Positions 40,181 through 53,803 of a DNA stretch of 64,000 nt are shown piece by piece. Source of the stretch: Paulownia fortunei (Eukaryota; Streptophyta; Magnoliopsida; Lamiales; Paulowniaceae). Every line of letters starts with the position of its first letter. The stretch's first letter is position 1. The stretch lies in assembly GCA_019321725.1 (NCBI GenBank), contig CM033118.1, positions 15,960,071 through 16,024,070 of the forward strand, written 5' to 3'. Both the position numbers and the translations under genes were made by a program. The notes beneath the pieces are model-generated. The model was given only the letters and a program-made list of their open reading frames with translations, searched no databases and had not been told where the DNA came from.

Positions 40181-41430
40181 TGTTCGTAAAATATTTTACA
40201 AACCACAAGTGTACGGTGTCAAGTTTTAATACAATAGTGAGTTGAGTATTATATCCACAAGGATTATAATAAACAATTGCAACAAGTAATGTAGTTCAAA
40301 TAGTCATAATTTTATCTAAAAAAACAAGTGATGATTAAACAAAGTAGAATAAGATAAAAATTATAAAAGACAAGACTAGGGTTCTTAAAAGTAATACAAC
40401 AAACACCTTATGAATAAGAAATTCTAGAAGAATGACTCACTTAATTATCATCTATGTTCTTTCTTACAAAGCATACCAATTCAAGTTAACAACACATATA
40501 AGTTAAGAATTCCTAAACTTATCAATTCCCTCTCTCGAGTGCCGAATTGATTATGAGTTCTAATATAAATTTTAATATCTCTATAAAAAATCAAGAATAA
40601 AACTCTACAAAAGTTCAATAAATTCTTTTTCAAAACTTCAAAGATTTCATAAGTTTATCAACTTTATGATTTCTAGGTTATGTTATCTTTATGATCATGT
40701 ATGATCTTCCCTCTCTCAAGTATCAAAGCTCATACATCAAACACTCTCAATTAATAGCCAAATAATCAAGATGCAATACTAAACAAGATAACATAAACAA
40801 GATGAATAACTTGAATTAATATTATTTGGAATTCAAAATATAAGATCAAATAAGGTTACATCATCCTTTAAAAAGAAAGTTTAGTTCATTATGTATGAAT
40901 ATAACTTCAAGAAATATATAAGAAAGAACATGAAAATTGTTTATCAATTTGTGAAGTAAGAGCAACTGTTGAACTCTCATTATCTCCAAGAATGGCTTCC
41001 TTGTCTTCAAGAATTACTCTCTTCTCACCATGAATGGCTCCTTTTGTCTAGCATGCTTCTTTCTATCCAGAACAGCTTTCCACGTCCAAAATGCCTTTGG
41101 AGACTCTTTGGGGTCCTTAAAATCAAATAGGAAAAGCTCTAAAGAGGGCAAAAAAAAATCCATTTTACCCCTTTTATCCGCATCGCAATGCGTGGGTGCT
41201 GACTAGATAGCTAAGCACAACTAGGCGTTGAACATTCTGTCTTCAGCCTCTTTAAACCAATTTTGTACCAACATTTCAATCAAGTTTTTGGTTTCTTTCC
41301 ATTTTCTTTCATTTTTGTCATTACCTACAAGATTTCAAACTAAATGCATAAAAAGTAACAAAAATACTTGAAAACAAACTAAATGTTAATAAAAAGAAAT
41401 ATGAATTATTGGTGTAAAACCAACTTATCA
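40181..41430 (-). repeat. 5' LTR of Gypsy-like element (minus strand)
   Basis: 1250 bp, TG...CA, matching 35774-37293 apart from an internal deletion of roughly 300 bp at about 41270, where the other copy has sequence equivalent to ~36807-37145. It is followed by CCCGC, the degraded target duplication. Confidence 0.9.
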
Positions 41431-42143
41431 CCCGCCACTCCCCAAAGCCCTCCATACACGTATATACATCCACACGCGTGCACACACATATATATAAAAT
41501 TAATATTATATATATATGTATATAAATATATAATTTTCATACTTATCATAAGATACCAAATATAGATCATGGATCTCTATTAAACAACATTTGAATTGTT
41601 CATATCTATCAAACTCTAGTGTCTTTTTACAAGTAAAAATAATAATAAAATTCACACTAAAGTGTCCGTGTAGTCCGTCTTAACGCCCGATGTGTTTTTT
41701 GGCCTATTTTTTAAAATCACAAGGAGGGTTTTTTGGTCTTTGTTTTTTCTTTTTTCTTTTTTCTTGTTCAAGGGTTTTTTTTGTCCATTATCTATTTCAA
41801 ATGAGGATTAATTGCATTTAACCCATCTGAAGATAGTAAAAGGATGAGATGCAAGAGAGATGAAGCATAAGTTTCAAAATAATATAGTACATGTGAATAT
41901 ATCAAATATCACTAAATGAACAATTGAATGGAGACAAGTAATCAATATTATCAAGTTTGAAATAAACAAAAATATTTAGTTAGTTAGCTTAGAGTAGGGT
42001 TTATTGTTATAGCGTGTAGCATCAAATATCAACTATAGCATGTAGATGTAGCTAGCATTAGATATCGACTATATTGATTAAATGGATATTCATAATTAAT
42101 ACGATAAAATATTTGGTGTGGGCAAAAAAAATATATATGGGTA
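41431..42143. repeat. Repeated segment, copy B, piece 2
   Basis: Aligns with about 11480-12195 of copy A, including TTTGAATTGTTCATATCTATC, GACAAGTAATCAATA and AAATGGATATTCAT. A T-rich insertion at about 41630-41770 is not in copy A. It ends at the Copia LTR at 42144; the sequence resumes at 53804. Confidence 0.75.
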
Positions 42144-43589
42144 TGTCGGGTTCGCTATAATCGTGGGAGTATACATAGTAGAAAATTAAAATTTTTATCA
42201 AACATAAATTTAATCCATTTAATTCGAAAGCGATTTTAATGATCGCAATTAATCAAGTGAATATATAAATAAATATAAAATCAAATTATACCTTTCATGC
42301 ACTCCGGTTGTTATAGAGGATGAAGCAATCAATTGCTTATCCTGGACTATCAGAACTCGCATGGATCCAAGGGTCTCCCCTCTATTAGGTCCACAATAAG
42401 GAAGAGCAACATTAATCAAAAGAATTCGCTAGTATCCTTTTAATTGTTTACCAATCTAGAACCAGAGTAAATTTTCAAGAACAATAAAAATTGATTCTTA
42501 AAGTTCTTGAAACAATAATATGAAGTGAATAACAAGAAACTAATTTTTTTTAAAGAACAAGAAAATCAAGATTACAAGAAAACGCTTTTCTTTTTCTTTC
42601 TTTTTTGGAGAGAAAAATAGAAGACTTAAACAAAATAATTTTTGCTTAAATTTACTGAATTAATTATGTAATTTTCGTCCATAATCATATATAGGATTGA
42701 AAATTTACTTATTCTCCAACTCTTGAAAAGTTTGACAATTTTGAACTACTTCAAAGTCTTATCTTGGAAGGATTCAAAATCTTCCAAGAACTCTTCTCTT
42801 TTTTCTCTCCTATTGTATGTGAACTAATTTGAGACTACATTAATCATCAAAATTGTCCACATATATTATTGATAATAATTTGAACTCTTCAAATAATATC
42901 AAGATAGATATATATCATATATATATATATATATATATATACTATAATTATATTTATATATAAATTAAATCTTAATGGCATATTTTATCCCATAAAATTG
43001 GTCACTATATTTATTTATCTATAAATATGTTAATTAAATAAATTATATTTATTTAATTTATTCTTTTCATATTTTAGTAGGCTTCTTAAATGATCCACAT
43101 TAATTTTGGGCTTAGACTAAAAAATTCTCAAATCAATCCAATTAATTCAATCCCAATTTAATTAATCAAATTGACTAATTTAATTTACTCCAATTGGGTT
43201 TTCTAATCAAATTAAGTCCAATTAAATAATCTAATTACTTAATGTAATAATTTAATTTAACTATTAAATTAAATAGAACCCTTAATTAATTAATACATCA
43301 ATATTAATTAATTAATTTTTAACAATTGAATAATTTCTAAAATTAGAAATGTAACTTTTCATAAAGATGTGTGACCCTTTTAGGTTCACTAGTAAACTAG
43401 TAGTGAATTTACAACATTTGCAACTTATGAATAACAATTATTCCAATTAATTAATCCAATTAATTAATACGCTTGGAATTAACTCCCTAATTCCAAGAAC
43501 CTCACTATCCATGAAAACACCTAGCAAGTAGTCATGTCAATCTAGTCTTAGGTGAAATAGCGAGTAAACTTATTTCAGTTGCGAGTACC

Positions 43590-45366
43590 TGATGAGTTGA
43601 TTTTATACCAATAATTCATATATCTTTTGATTATCATTTAGTTTGTTTTCAAGTGTTTTTTTAATTTTTATGCATTTAGTTTTAAATCTTGTAGGTAATG
43701 GCAATAAGAGAAGAAAATGGAAAGAAATCAAAAACTTAGTTGAAATGTTGAAGAAATCGAGTTGTGGTACTACTGATGGCAGTTTTTGTATTTCAGTCAT
43801 AACTCTTGGCCCTAATTTTATATTAATTTGATTCTTAATCTAATGGAAATCTAAGAGAAACATCTACAATTTTTATGTTTACCATAAAATTCAATTCATT
43901 CTATTTCAATGAGAAACATTGAGTGCAATGGTCAGCACCAGACTAAACTTTTTTGGTATGACATATTTTAGTATTTAAAGCATAACGTTCTCCACAGATA
44001 TCCTATTTAGTTGATTGAAGTGCCCATAGAAATCCAAGAAAGAGATATACAATTCATTAGAAGACGTCAAAATCCAATTCATCTTCAAAAGAGGTCAAAA
44101 ATCAGTTGCGAGAGGCTGAATAGTGTAAAAGTACTGAAGTGAAGGAGAGAAAAACAGCAGCAACGACGGGTGCCTAGGCGCTAAAACAGGGCGCCTAGGT
44201 GCCATCCTTCTAACCAAGATGATGTTGATGTGTTTTCTTTGCGACAAATGGCAATGGATCATGAATTTTGGTATTTTTATGAGATATACATATTAGATAC
44301 ACCTCTACATCATTACCCCATGTGATGATATAGTGGATACACTAAATTGGTAAAGGGAAAAAGGAGAAAAAGTCAAGAAAAGGGGAATGATTTCATTTTT
44401 CTTTTGAAAAGCTAAGAATAGTAGAAGGAATTTTAGGTTTCTTTTGAAGAAAAGCCAAGAAAAGTGGAAGGATTTCAGGGTTTCTTTTGAAAGACTCTTA
44501 GGGAAAGAATTATTAGAGAGAAGTTTAAAAGGGGAAGCTCAACATTAACACAAAAGGGAGGATTAGCTCTTAGAACCAAAGAAGGCCATTAGGGGTGCTT
44601 GGAGACAAGACCCATTCCATTTTATGCAAATCAAAATAGGGCATTCTTGGAGACAATGAGAGTTTCAACCATTCCTCCCAGTTCACAAATTGGTGAACAA
44701 TTTTCATATTCTTTCTTATTTATTTCTTGAAGTTGTATTCATCCATGGTGAACTAAACTTTTGTTTCTAGAAAATGATATAAGCTTATTTGATCCTATGT
44801 TTTGAATTCCAAATAATATTAGTTCAAATTATTCATCTTATTTGTGTTACCTTGTTTAGTATTTCATCTTGATTAATTAGCCACTAATTGAGATTATTTG
44901 ACGTATGAGATTCGGCACTTGAGAGAGGGAATATTATACATGATCATAGAAATAACACAACCTAGGAATTATAGAGTTGAGAAGCTTATGAAATCTTTGA
45001 AGTTTTGAAAAAGAATTCATTGAACTGAGCTTAAGAATTCTTAACTTATATGTGTTGTTGACTTGAATTGGTATATTTTGGAAGGAAGAACATGTGTGAT
45101 AATTAGTTGAGTCATTCCTCTAGAATATCTTACCCATAAGGTGTTTGTTATATTGTTTCTAAAAACTCCACTATTGTCTTTGCGTTTTTATCTTACTTTA
45201 TTTTGTTTTCCAAACATCATTCATCTTTTAGATAAAATTAGGATTATTTGAACTATAATACTTAATTTAATTTTTAATTACAATCCCTATAGATACTTAA
45301 CTCAACTCACCGTTGTATTAAAACTTGACACCGTACACTTACCGGTTGTAAAATATTTCACGAACA
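43590..45366 (+). mobile_element. Solo LTR of the Gypsy-like family nested in the Copia LTR
   Basis: 1777 bp from TGATGAGTTG to ACGAACA, homologous to the LTRs at 35774-37293 and 40181-41430 but in the opposite orientation. It is flanked by a perfect 5 bp target duplication GTACC (43585-43589 and 45367-45371). The empty site GCGAGTACCATACACG survives in the other LTR of the host element near 52943. A solo LTR is what remains after LTR-LTR recombination. Confidence 0.93.
44168..44204. repeat. GC-rich inverted repeat inside the solo LTR
   Basis: GGTGCCTAGGCGC and GCGCCTAGGTGCC are separated by about 8 A-rich bases and pair at 11 of 13 positions. The equivalent place in the other LTR copies (about 36714-36755) is decayed. 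In a transcript it would form a strong hairpin. Confidence 0.6.
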
Positions 45367-46228
45367 GTACCATACACGTACGGTCCTTTCGATAACTAAT
45401 CTCTCGATTAAATCTAGGGCATGAATTATAAATCGAAACCCTAAATGATTCAATAACTATGATCTTATTTCAAGTTCCAATGATTCTTGATGAATCACGA
45501 TTCATCCTGCCTTGACCAAGGTCTTTGAATCACGAATTATGAAAACACAGAAGATTCTCTTGTTTAAAAAGACAAGTATCGAATTCTATGTTGCCCACTG
45601 ACAAACATCCATGCACATCAATACAACACCCAACGTACCCCCTTTATGATTGTCAAGCACTCAGAAGATATAACAAAGTGTTGTAGGATACACACAAGGC
45701 TACCATCGTGCCTTAAGTCTGAGGACTAATCGTGTACTATCGCAACACAGAAATTCTTATTTCGACAGACAAAACCTCCAGTTAAGAATTTTTTGTGAGC
45801 CATGTTCAGTGTACTTGTTCCCTAACAAGCACCCACATGTATGCACTTGCGTCTCTAAGCTAATGCCAAATAGAATATGACATCCTCGTCTCACAAGCAT
45901 GCATCATATAAGCGAGTCTTACTAAGTATTTGATGTCTCATATCAAAAAGCTTTTGACTCAAAACTTATTTAAGACCAAAGTCTTAGAGGTATATTCCAT
46001 GATCGCCATCACATGCGCGACCATGCCCCATAGCTAACTTTGGTTTAAAAACTTTATCTAATGTGCAGAAATAAAAGATGCAAGACATAAGATAAAGAAA
46101 AATATCTTTTTATTAATATGATTTCCAATAAGATTGTTTTTACAAAAGCAAAATAGTGAAATACACCCAATCTAATTGGAGCGTTGGGCATCCTACTCTA
46201 ATAGGGTAACCATCCAAGAATAATAACA

Positions 46229-49200
46229 AAAAATTGGATCTTAGTAAGTGGGTCTGCTACATTTTCTGCTAAGGCAACTCGATCCATAATGATGTCGCCT
46301 CTACTAATGATATCTTTGATCAAGTGATATCATCTCATTATGTGCTTGGATCTTTGATGAGATCTTGGCTCTTTTGCTTGCGCAATGACTCCATTATTAT
46401 CACAGTAAATCATAACTAGATCAACAATGGATGGAACTACACCTAACCCTTGGATGAAGTTTCTAATCCAAATAGCTTCTTTTGCTGCATCTGATGCTGC
46501 ATTATATTCAGCTTCGGTGGTAGAGTCTGCAGTCTTCTCTTGCTTGGAACTCTTCCAACTGACCGCACCACTATTTAGGGTGAATATGTATCTGGACATG
46601 GACTTTGAGTCATCTATATCGGATTGAAAACTAGAGTCTGTATATCCCTCCAGTTTTAGTTCTCCATTGCCGTATATCATAAAGATATCCTTAATTATTA
46701 TCAAGTACTTGTGGATCATCTTAACGGTTTTCCAGTGTTCTTTCCCTAGATTTGACTGATATCTGCTCATAACACTCAGAGCATATGATATATTAGGCAT
46801 TATACATAACATTGCATACATTATGCTCCCTATTGCAGAAGCATAAGGTATGCGAGTCATCATTTCTCTCTTCAGGTATATTGGGAGACATAACCTTAAA
46901 GAGTGTAAGCCCATGACTCATAGGTAGGAATCCTCTCTTGGATTCCTCCATGCTAAACCTTTTTAGCACTTTGTCTATGTACATGGATAGTCCGATCATC
47001 TTTTTGGATCTATCTTTATAGATCTTTATTCCTAGGATAAAAGATGCATCTCCCAAATCCTTTATGGAAAACTAATTACATAACCAAGTCCTCATTGACT
47101 ACAATATCCCTACATCATTCCCAATGAGTAGGATGTCATCAATGTAGATCACAACAAATATAACTACACTCCCACTAACTTTCTTGTAGACACATGGTTT
47201 ATTCGGGTTTCTATGAAAATTAAATGTTTTGATCGTTTCATCAAATTGGATGTTCCAATTTCTCGAAATTTGTTTGAGTCCAAAATGGATCTTTGGAGCT
47301 TGTAAACCTTTTGCTCGCTTCCACTGGATATAAAACCTTTTGGCTGGTTCATATAGATCTATTCTTTAATATTTTCATTAAGAAAAGCGGTCTTCACATC
47401 CATTTGCCATATCTCATAGTCATAATATGCAGATATGGCCAGCAATATCCATATGGATTTAAGCATCGCTACTGGTGAAAAAGTTTCCTCATAATCAATT
47501 TCTTGCTTTTGAGTATAATCTTCTGTTACCAATCGTGTCTTATAGGTTGGTACCTCTCCATCTACTCCAAACTTTCGCTTGTAGACCTATTTGCATCCAA
47601 TGGGAATAATTCCCTATGATGGGTCCACCAAGGTCCATACCTTGTTAGAGTACATGGAGTCCATTTTGGACTGCATAGATTCTTGCCACTTCTTTGAGTC
47701 AATGTCAAACATTACCTCTCCATAGCTTCTTGGATCATTATCTAAGGGGAGTCCCTCTTCTTTGTTCTCTAACAACAAGTTGTACCTCTTTGGTACCCTT
47801 GAGATCCTTTCGAATTTTCGAAGAGGTTGTGCCTTAGAAGGTCTAACATCAGCTGGTGTACCATTTACTGAGTCAGTTGGGGTATTTTGTGGTTCTTGAA
47901 CCTCTTCAATTTCTACGACATTACCACTTCCATCTGAAAGAAATTCTTCTTCAAGAAATATAACATTTCTTGAAACAAACACCCTTTGTTCCGAGGTGTC
48001 ATAGAAATAGTATCCAATAGACTCCTTTGGATACCCTATGAACTTGCATAAGCTGGATCTCATATCCAACTTATCTCCCACTTGTTGCTTCACATAAGCA
48101 GTACACTCCCATACCCTAAGGTATTTATAGGAAGGTGTCTTTCCACACCACATCTCATATGGTGTTTTGGGCACAATTTTAGATAGCACCCTATTTAATA
48201 GGTATACCGTTGTTTCCAAGGCATAGCCCTAGAATAAAAGAGGCAATGAAGTGAAGCTCATTATAGATCGAATCATGTCCAACAAGGTTTGATTCCTGCG
48301 TTCCGTAACTCCGTTGAGTTGGGGAGTAGCAGAAGGAGTTCACTGTGAGAGAATCTCATTCTCTTTTAGATAATCTAAAAATTATATGCTGAAGTATTCA
48401 CCTCCTCAATTAGATCGAAGAGTTTTTATACTTAATCCAATTTGTTTTTCTACTTTGGTTCTGAATTTTTTGAACTTTTCAAATACTTCAGACTTGTACC
48501 TTAAAAGGTATATATAACCATACCTAGAGAAGTCATCGATAAAGATTAAGAAATAGTTATAGTTTCCACGGGCACTAACATTTAGTAGCCCACATATATC
48601 TGTATCGATCAAATCCAATGGATGTTTGGCTCGCTCCACTTGTCCAACAAATGAAGATTTGGTTATCTTTCCTTTGAGGCAGGATTCATATGTTGACAGA
48701 TCTTGTTTTTTCTTTAGATCAAGCAATTGTGCTAATTTGTTAATCATTTTCTCATAAATATGTCCTAATTTTGTGTGCCACAGGCTCATGGAATTATGAA
48801 TATCTAATTTTATTTTATTTTATTGAATTGTGAAAATGGGGCTATGGGGAGTAACAGTATATAAACAATTCGTTAAAGAACCAGAATAGATAAAATCAAA
48901 ATATTTGAAAATGGAACAATTTCCATTCTCAATGGTAAATCTAAAACCTTCTCTATCCAAAACTGGAATAAAGATAATGTTCTTAATAATATCTGGAACA
49001 AAAAGATAATTGTTTAAAACTATTACAGAACTATTTTCAAAAGTTAGGTTAACGGTCCTTATAGCTAATGCAGTAACTCTTGCTCTATTCCCCATGCTAA
49101 GGATCATTTCTCATCCATCCAGCTTCCTACTTCTTGCCATCATCTGCAAATCATTACAGATATGTGAGTCACAACTGGTATCTAATACCCAAGAAGTATT

Positions 49201-50051
49201 GTTAATAGACAAGTTAACTTCAATAAAATATATACCTGAACTCTTCAGGCTTGCAAGATACTCCTTGCGATTTCTCTTCCAGTATCCTGGTTTGTCACAG
49301 TAGTGGTACTTGTTATTGGCTTGAGAATAAACGTTTTTGACGCAGCCCTTAACTTTCAGCTTGTTGGGTTTAGAGGAACCCTTTTCTTTCTTCTTTCCAT
49401 GGGCTTTTTAGCCTTTGATTCGAAAGAAGATATAATAAACAGAACTGACTTGTCCCTTTTCATGATGGACTCAGCCGTCTTTAACATGTTCACAATCTCA
49501 ACGAGACTAGTCTCTATATTGTGCATGTTAAAGTTGACAACAAAGGTATCAAATGATAGAGGCAAAGACTGCAACAGAAGGTCCGTATAGAGTTCGTTCT
49601 CCATAACAACTCTAAGGGACGCCAACCTTTCAATAAGGGCTATCATCTTCAATCCATGATCACGGGCTGAAGAGCTCGCAGTCATACGATATCTAAAAAG
49701 GTCTTTTGAGATCTAATATCTCGTCTGTCAAGTTCTTTCACCATACAACTTTTGTAAGTGAATGGAATCCCATAAGCAGTATCTTGATCATCATTCTACC
49801 TCTACAGTTCATTTGACATCGATGCCAACATTATAGCAATTAGCCTACAGATTGTCATCGACATGACGTAAATAATCTACATAAGCCTCCGAAGATTTAT
49901 CCTCTGGTGGAACTGAAGGAGGCGTAGTGTCGAGGACATATGCCCTCTTCTCCAACTAAAGAACTATTTTCAGGTTTCTTAACCAATCGACAAAATTAGG
50001 TCTAGTTAATTTATTTTGTTCAAGAATTGTTGCAAGTGGATTCTTTGTCAT
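46229..50051 (-). pseudogene. Ty1/Copia element 2 gag-pol remnant (minus strand)
   Basis: Read on the minus strand: gag starts at ATG 50051; a gag C-terminal frame lies at 49685-49356 (ELYTDLLLQSLP); a zinc knuckle at about 49300-49255 has lost its first and last Cys (YHYCDKPGYWKRNR); a protease-linked region at 49107-48820; GAG-pre-integrase and integrase at 48789-48406 with LWHTKLGH and a YESCLKGK block where CESCLKGK is usual; IFIDDFSRY; integrase end to RT start at 48219-47614; RT with an intact YIDDILLIG at about 47140-47110 and RT pieces at 47056-46793; RNase H at 46914-46330 with EGYTDSSF and the ending ADPLTK near 46240. Many stops and frameshifts break it. It copies through RNA when active; this one cannot. 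Confidence 0.9.
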
Positions 50052-51503
50052 TTTAGTAGAATAATCTACAAAACATGCACAAAGCAGAAAATGAGTAAAC
50101 TATGGGAAAAACATATTTATTTAATATAAGGTCTTTAATACTAAGTGTCTTCCACTATTTTCTTCGAATTCCATCACCCCTCATGGAATTTCAGGAAATC
50201 AAATTTTCTAGTGAGCTTGAGGTGCAATGGAATATTTCACACCCCAATTTTATAAGCCATGAAATATTTCTATCATTAGTCAACTCTTTGATGATTGTAT
50301 CACTGTACAACCCTCAAGTTTGTTTTGCCTCATCTCTTCCCATATATCCCAATTTTATGAGCTCATATAGTACTAAGTATCAAACAATACCCATCAAACA
50401 TTCATATAGATAGAGCATCAAGATGTCCCACGACTCATGGCGAACATAATAACGATTCCATCCCACGAGCATCTTAATGCGTGGTAGAGATCACAACTTT
50501 CCAACACAAGACCACCCCACGACTCATGGTCATTTTGTTTGAAATCGAATTTTTAAAAAATTCTTTTACTTAATTTTAGTAAATTAAGTAGGGTTTAATT
50601 TTATCCAAGACCTCACCATAATTTAAATTAGGTTGGTTATTTAATGCATGGCATCATAAAATTATTTCGCAAGCATAAAAGTATTAAATAAAATTCCTAA
50701 GCATGCATCTAATACATACTTAAATAAATGACGATCATGAACCAGTCCTATGTGGTCCATTTGAACCAAAAATGGACTTAAGGTCAATCTAAGGATAATA
50801 AAATGAAATAAAATCTATTCTATTACATAATTGTATCACATACAAACATGAGTGTTCTTTAGAACCTCATTTTTTATTCTCCTTCGTCTTCCAAAGAAAA
50901 AGAAAATCCTCACAATCTATTCTACTCTCTTTATAGAAAATAAAATAACTTACATAAATGAAATAAGAGGCTCGTATGCCTCATTTTAAAATCCAAAAAC
51001 ATTAAATAAAATCAATCACATTGGTCCAATAACTCATGATCATCCCATACATGCTCATAATTAACATCATATGTCATTATCAACACATGTAAATTTACCA
51101 AATTGTTAAACACAATTTTTTAACTTGGTATAATTTTTAATTGCTTGAAAAATAATTTTTTGAGAAATAATTAAAATTAACATTTAATTTTAATATTCCA
51201 AAAAAAAAAACCCAAAATGACACGACGAGCAGCGCCACTGTTGTCCGTCGGGCGCGCGTGGGGTGCCCGCGCGCCCAGCACTAGGTGTCGGGTGCTGGGT
51301 GCCCACACGCGCGCCAGCACCTACTGCCGGATGCCTGCGGGCGCAGATTACTTTTTTTTTTCATATTTAAATAAGCAATTAAAATTATTCCAATTAAATT
51401 TTTTTCTAAAAATATGCAAAATCAAAATTTACATAATTAACATGAATTTAAATAATTTAATAACATGCATTCATAAATCCAAAATTTACTGAATAAACAA
51501 AAA
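50052..51503 (-). other. Leader of Copia element 2 between primer-binding site and gag
   Basis: About 1.45 kb, homologous on the opposite strand to 61951-63472 of Copia element 3. It contains short shadow reading frames (for example 50102-50413), none of which is conserved as protein between the two copies. It also holds a GC-rich island at 51217-51345. Confidence 0.75.
51217..51345. repeat. GC-rich structured island in Copia leader (copy 1)
   Basis: About 65-70% GC inside otherwise ~25% GC sequence, rich in GGGCGC/GCGCCC and GGTGCCC words that can pair with each other. The equivalent island in the other copy is at 62118-62215. Confidence 0.7.
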
Positions 51504-51504
51504 C

Positions 51505-51519
51505 ATGGCTCTAATACCA
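51505..51519 (-). other. tRNA-iMet-type primer-binding site of Copia element 2
   Basis: The minus strand reads TGGTATTAGAGCCATG, one change from TGGTATCAGAGCCATG, the complement of the initiator tRNA-Met 3' end. It lies one base inside the 5' LTR and fixes the minus orientation. Confidence 0.85.
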
Positions 51520-51520
51520 C

Positions 51521-53796
51521 TGTTGGGTTCGCTATAATCGCAGGGATATATATAGCAAAAAATTAAAAATTTTATCAAACATAGATTTAACCCTTTTTGA
51601 TTGGAAAGTGATTTTAACGATCGCACTTATTCAAGTGAATATATAAATAAATATAATATCGGATTATATCTTTCGTGCACTCCGATTGTTGTAGGGAATG
51701 AAGCAATCAATTGTTTATCCTGAACTATCAGAACTTGTAGGGATCCAAGTGTCTCCCATTTATGAGGTTCACAATATGGAAGAACAACACCAATCAAAAG
51801 GATTCGCTAGTATCCTTTTAATTATTTACTAATCTAGAACTGAAGTAAATTTTTAAGAATAATAAAGATTGATTATTTACGTTTTTGAAACAATAATATG
51901 AAAAGAATAACAAAAAACTGATTTTCTTTAAAGAACAAGAAAATCAAGATTACAAGAAAACGCTTTTCTTTTTCTTTCTTTTCTTGGAGAGAAAAATAGA
52001 AAACTTAAACAAAATATTTTTTGCTTAAATTTGCTGAATTAATTATGTAATTTTCGTCCATAATCATATATAGGACTGAAATTTACTTATTCTCCAACTT
52101 TTTGAAAGTTTGACAATTTTGAACTATTTCAAAGTCTTAAATTGAAATGATTCCAAATCTTCCAAAAACTTTTCTCCTTTTCTCTCTCCTATTATATGCG
52201 GATTAATTTGAGACTATATTAATAATTAAAATTGTCTACATACATTGTTGATATTAATTTGAACTCTTCAAATAATATCAAGATAGATATATATCATATA
52301 TATACTATATTATATTTATATATAAATTAAATCTTAATGGCATATTTATCCCATAAAATTGGTCACTATATTTATTTATCTATAAATATGTTAATTAAAT
52401 AAATTATATTTATTTAATTTATTATCTTCATATTTTAGTAATCTTCTTAAGTAATTCACATTAATTTTGGGTTTGAACTCAAAAATTTTCAAATCAATCC
52501 AATTAATTCAATCTCAATTTAATCAATCAAATTGACTAATTTAAATTTACTCCAATGGGCTTCCTAATCAAATTAAGTCCAATTAAATAATCCAATTACT
52601 TAATTGAATAATTTAATTTAATCATTAAATTAAATAGAACCCTTAATTAATTAATACATTAGTATTAATTAATTAATTTTCAACCATTGGATAAATTCTG
52701 AAATTAGAAATGTTACTTTATATAAAGATGTGTGACCCTTTTAGGTTCACTACTAAACTAGTAGTGGGTTTATAACATTTGCAACTTATGAATAATAATT
52801 ATTCCAATTAGTTAATCCAATTAATTAATCCGCTTGGAATTAACTTCTTAATTTCAAGAACCTTACTATTCATGAAAACACCTAATAAGTAATCATGACA
52901 ATCTAGTCTCAGGTGAAATAGCGAGTAAACCTATTTCAGTTGCGAGTACCATACACGTACAATCCTTTCGACAACTAATATTCCGATTAAATTTAAGGCA
53001 TGGATTCTAAGTCGAAATCCTAAATGATTCAATAACTCTGATCTCATTTCAAGTTTTCATGATTCTTGTGAATCATAATTCATTCTGCCTTGGCCAAGGT
53101 TTTTGAATCACAAATTACGAAAATACAGGAGATTCCCTTATTTAAAAAGACAAGTGTCAAATTCTATATTGGTCACTTCATGCACATTAGTGCAATACCC
53201 AACATACCCCTTTTGTGATTGTCAATCAATCAGAAGATATATCAAAGTATTGCATTATACACACAATGCTACCATCGTGCCTTTAGTCCGAGGACTAATC
53301 ATATACTATCGTAATATAGAAATTCTTATTTCGACAGGCAAAGCCTCCAACTAAGAATTTCTTGCAGGCCATGTTCGGCATACTTGTTCCCTAACAAGCA
53401 CCCACATACATGTACTTGCATCTCTACGCTAATGCCAATGGAATTTGACATTCTCGTCTCACAAGTATGCATCATATAAGCAAGTCTTACTAAACTATTT
53501 GATGTCCCATATCAAAAAACTCTCGACTCGGAAATTATTTAACACCAAAGTCTTAGAGGCATATTTCATGATTGCAATCACATGCTCGATCATGCCCCAT
53601 AGCTAAATTTGATTTAAAAACTTTATCTAATGTACATAAATAAAAGATGCAAGACATAAGATAAAGAAAAATATTTTTTTATCAATATGATTTTCAATAA
53701 AATTGTATTTATAAAAATAAAATAGTATAATATACTCAATCCAATTGGGGCGTTGCTCATCTACTCTAATAGGGTAACCATCCAAGAATAATAACA
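51521..53796 (-). repeat. 5' LTR of Copia element 2
   Basis: About 2.28 kb, intact partner of 42144-46228. It contains the uninterrupted target site of the nested solo LTR near 52943. The minus-strand start TGTTATTATTC and end ...CGAACCCAACA give TG...CA. Confidence 0.88.
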
Positions 53797-53803
53797 AAAA
53801 ATT

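Larger units (their letters stand above)
42144..46228 (-). repeat. 3' LTR of Copia element 2, interrupted by a solo LTR
   Basis: Matches 51521-53796 (about 2.28 kb) once the nested insertion at 43590-45371 is removed. The left end is TGTCGGGTTCGCTATAATCG; the right end is CCATCCAAGAATAATAACA, with a few further bases (AAAAATTGG) also shared, so the outer border is uncertain by about 10 bp. The left flank GGGTA and right flank TGGTA (53803-53807) are the possible target duplication. Confidence 0.88.

Noticed and set aside
49010..49590. Two + strand frames of 95-97 codons
   Set aside because: Antisense to the recognisable gag/protease region of Copia element 2.
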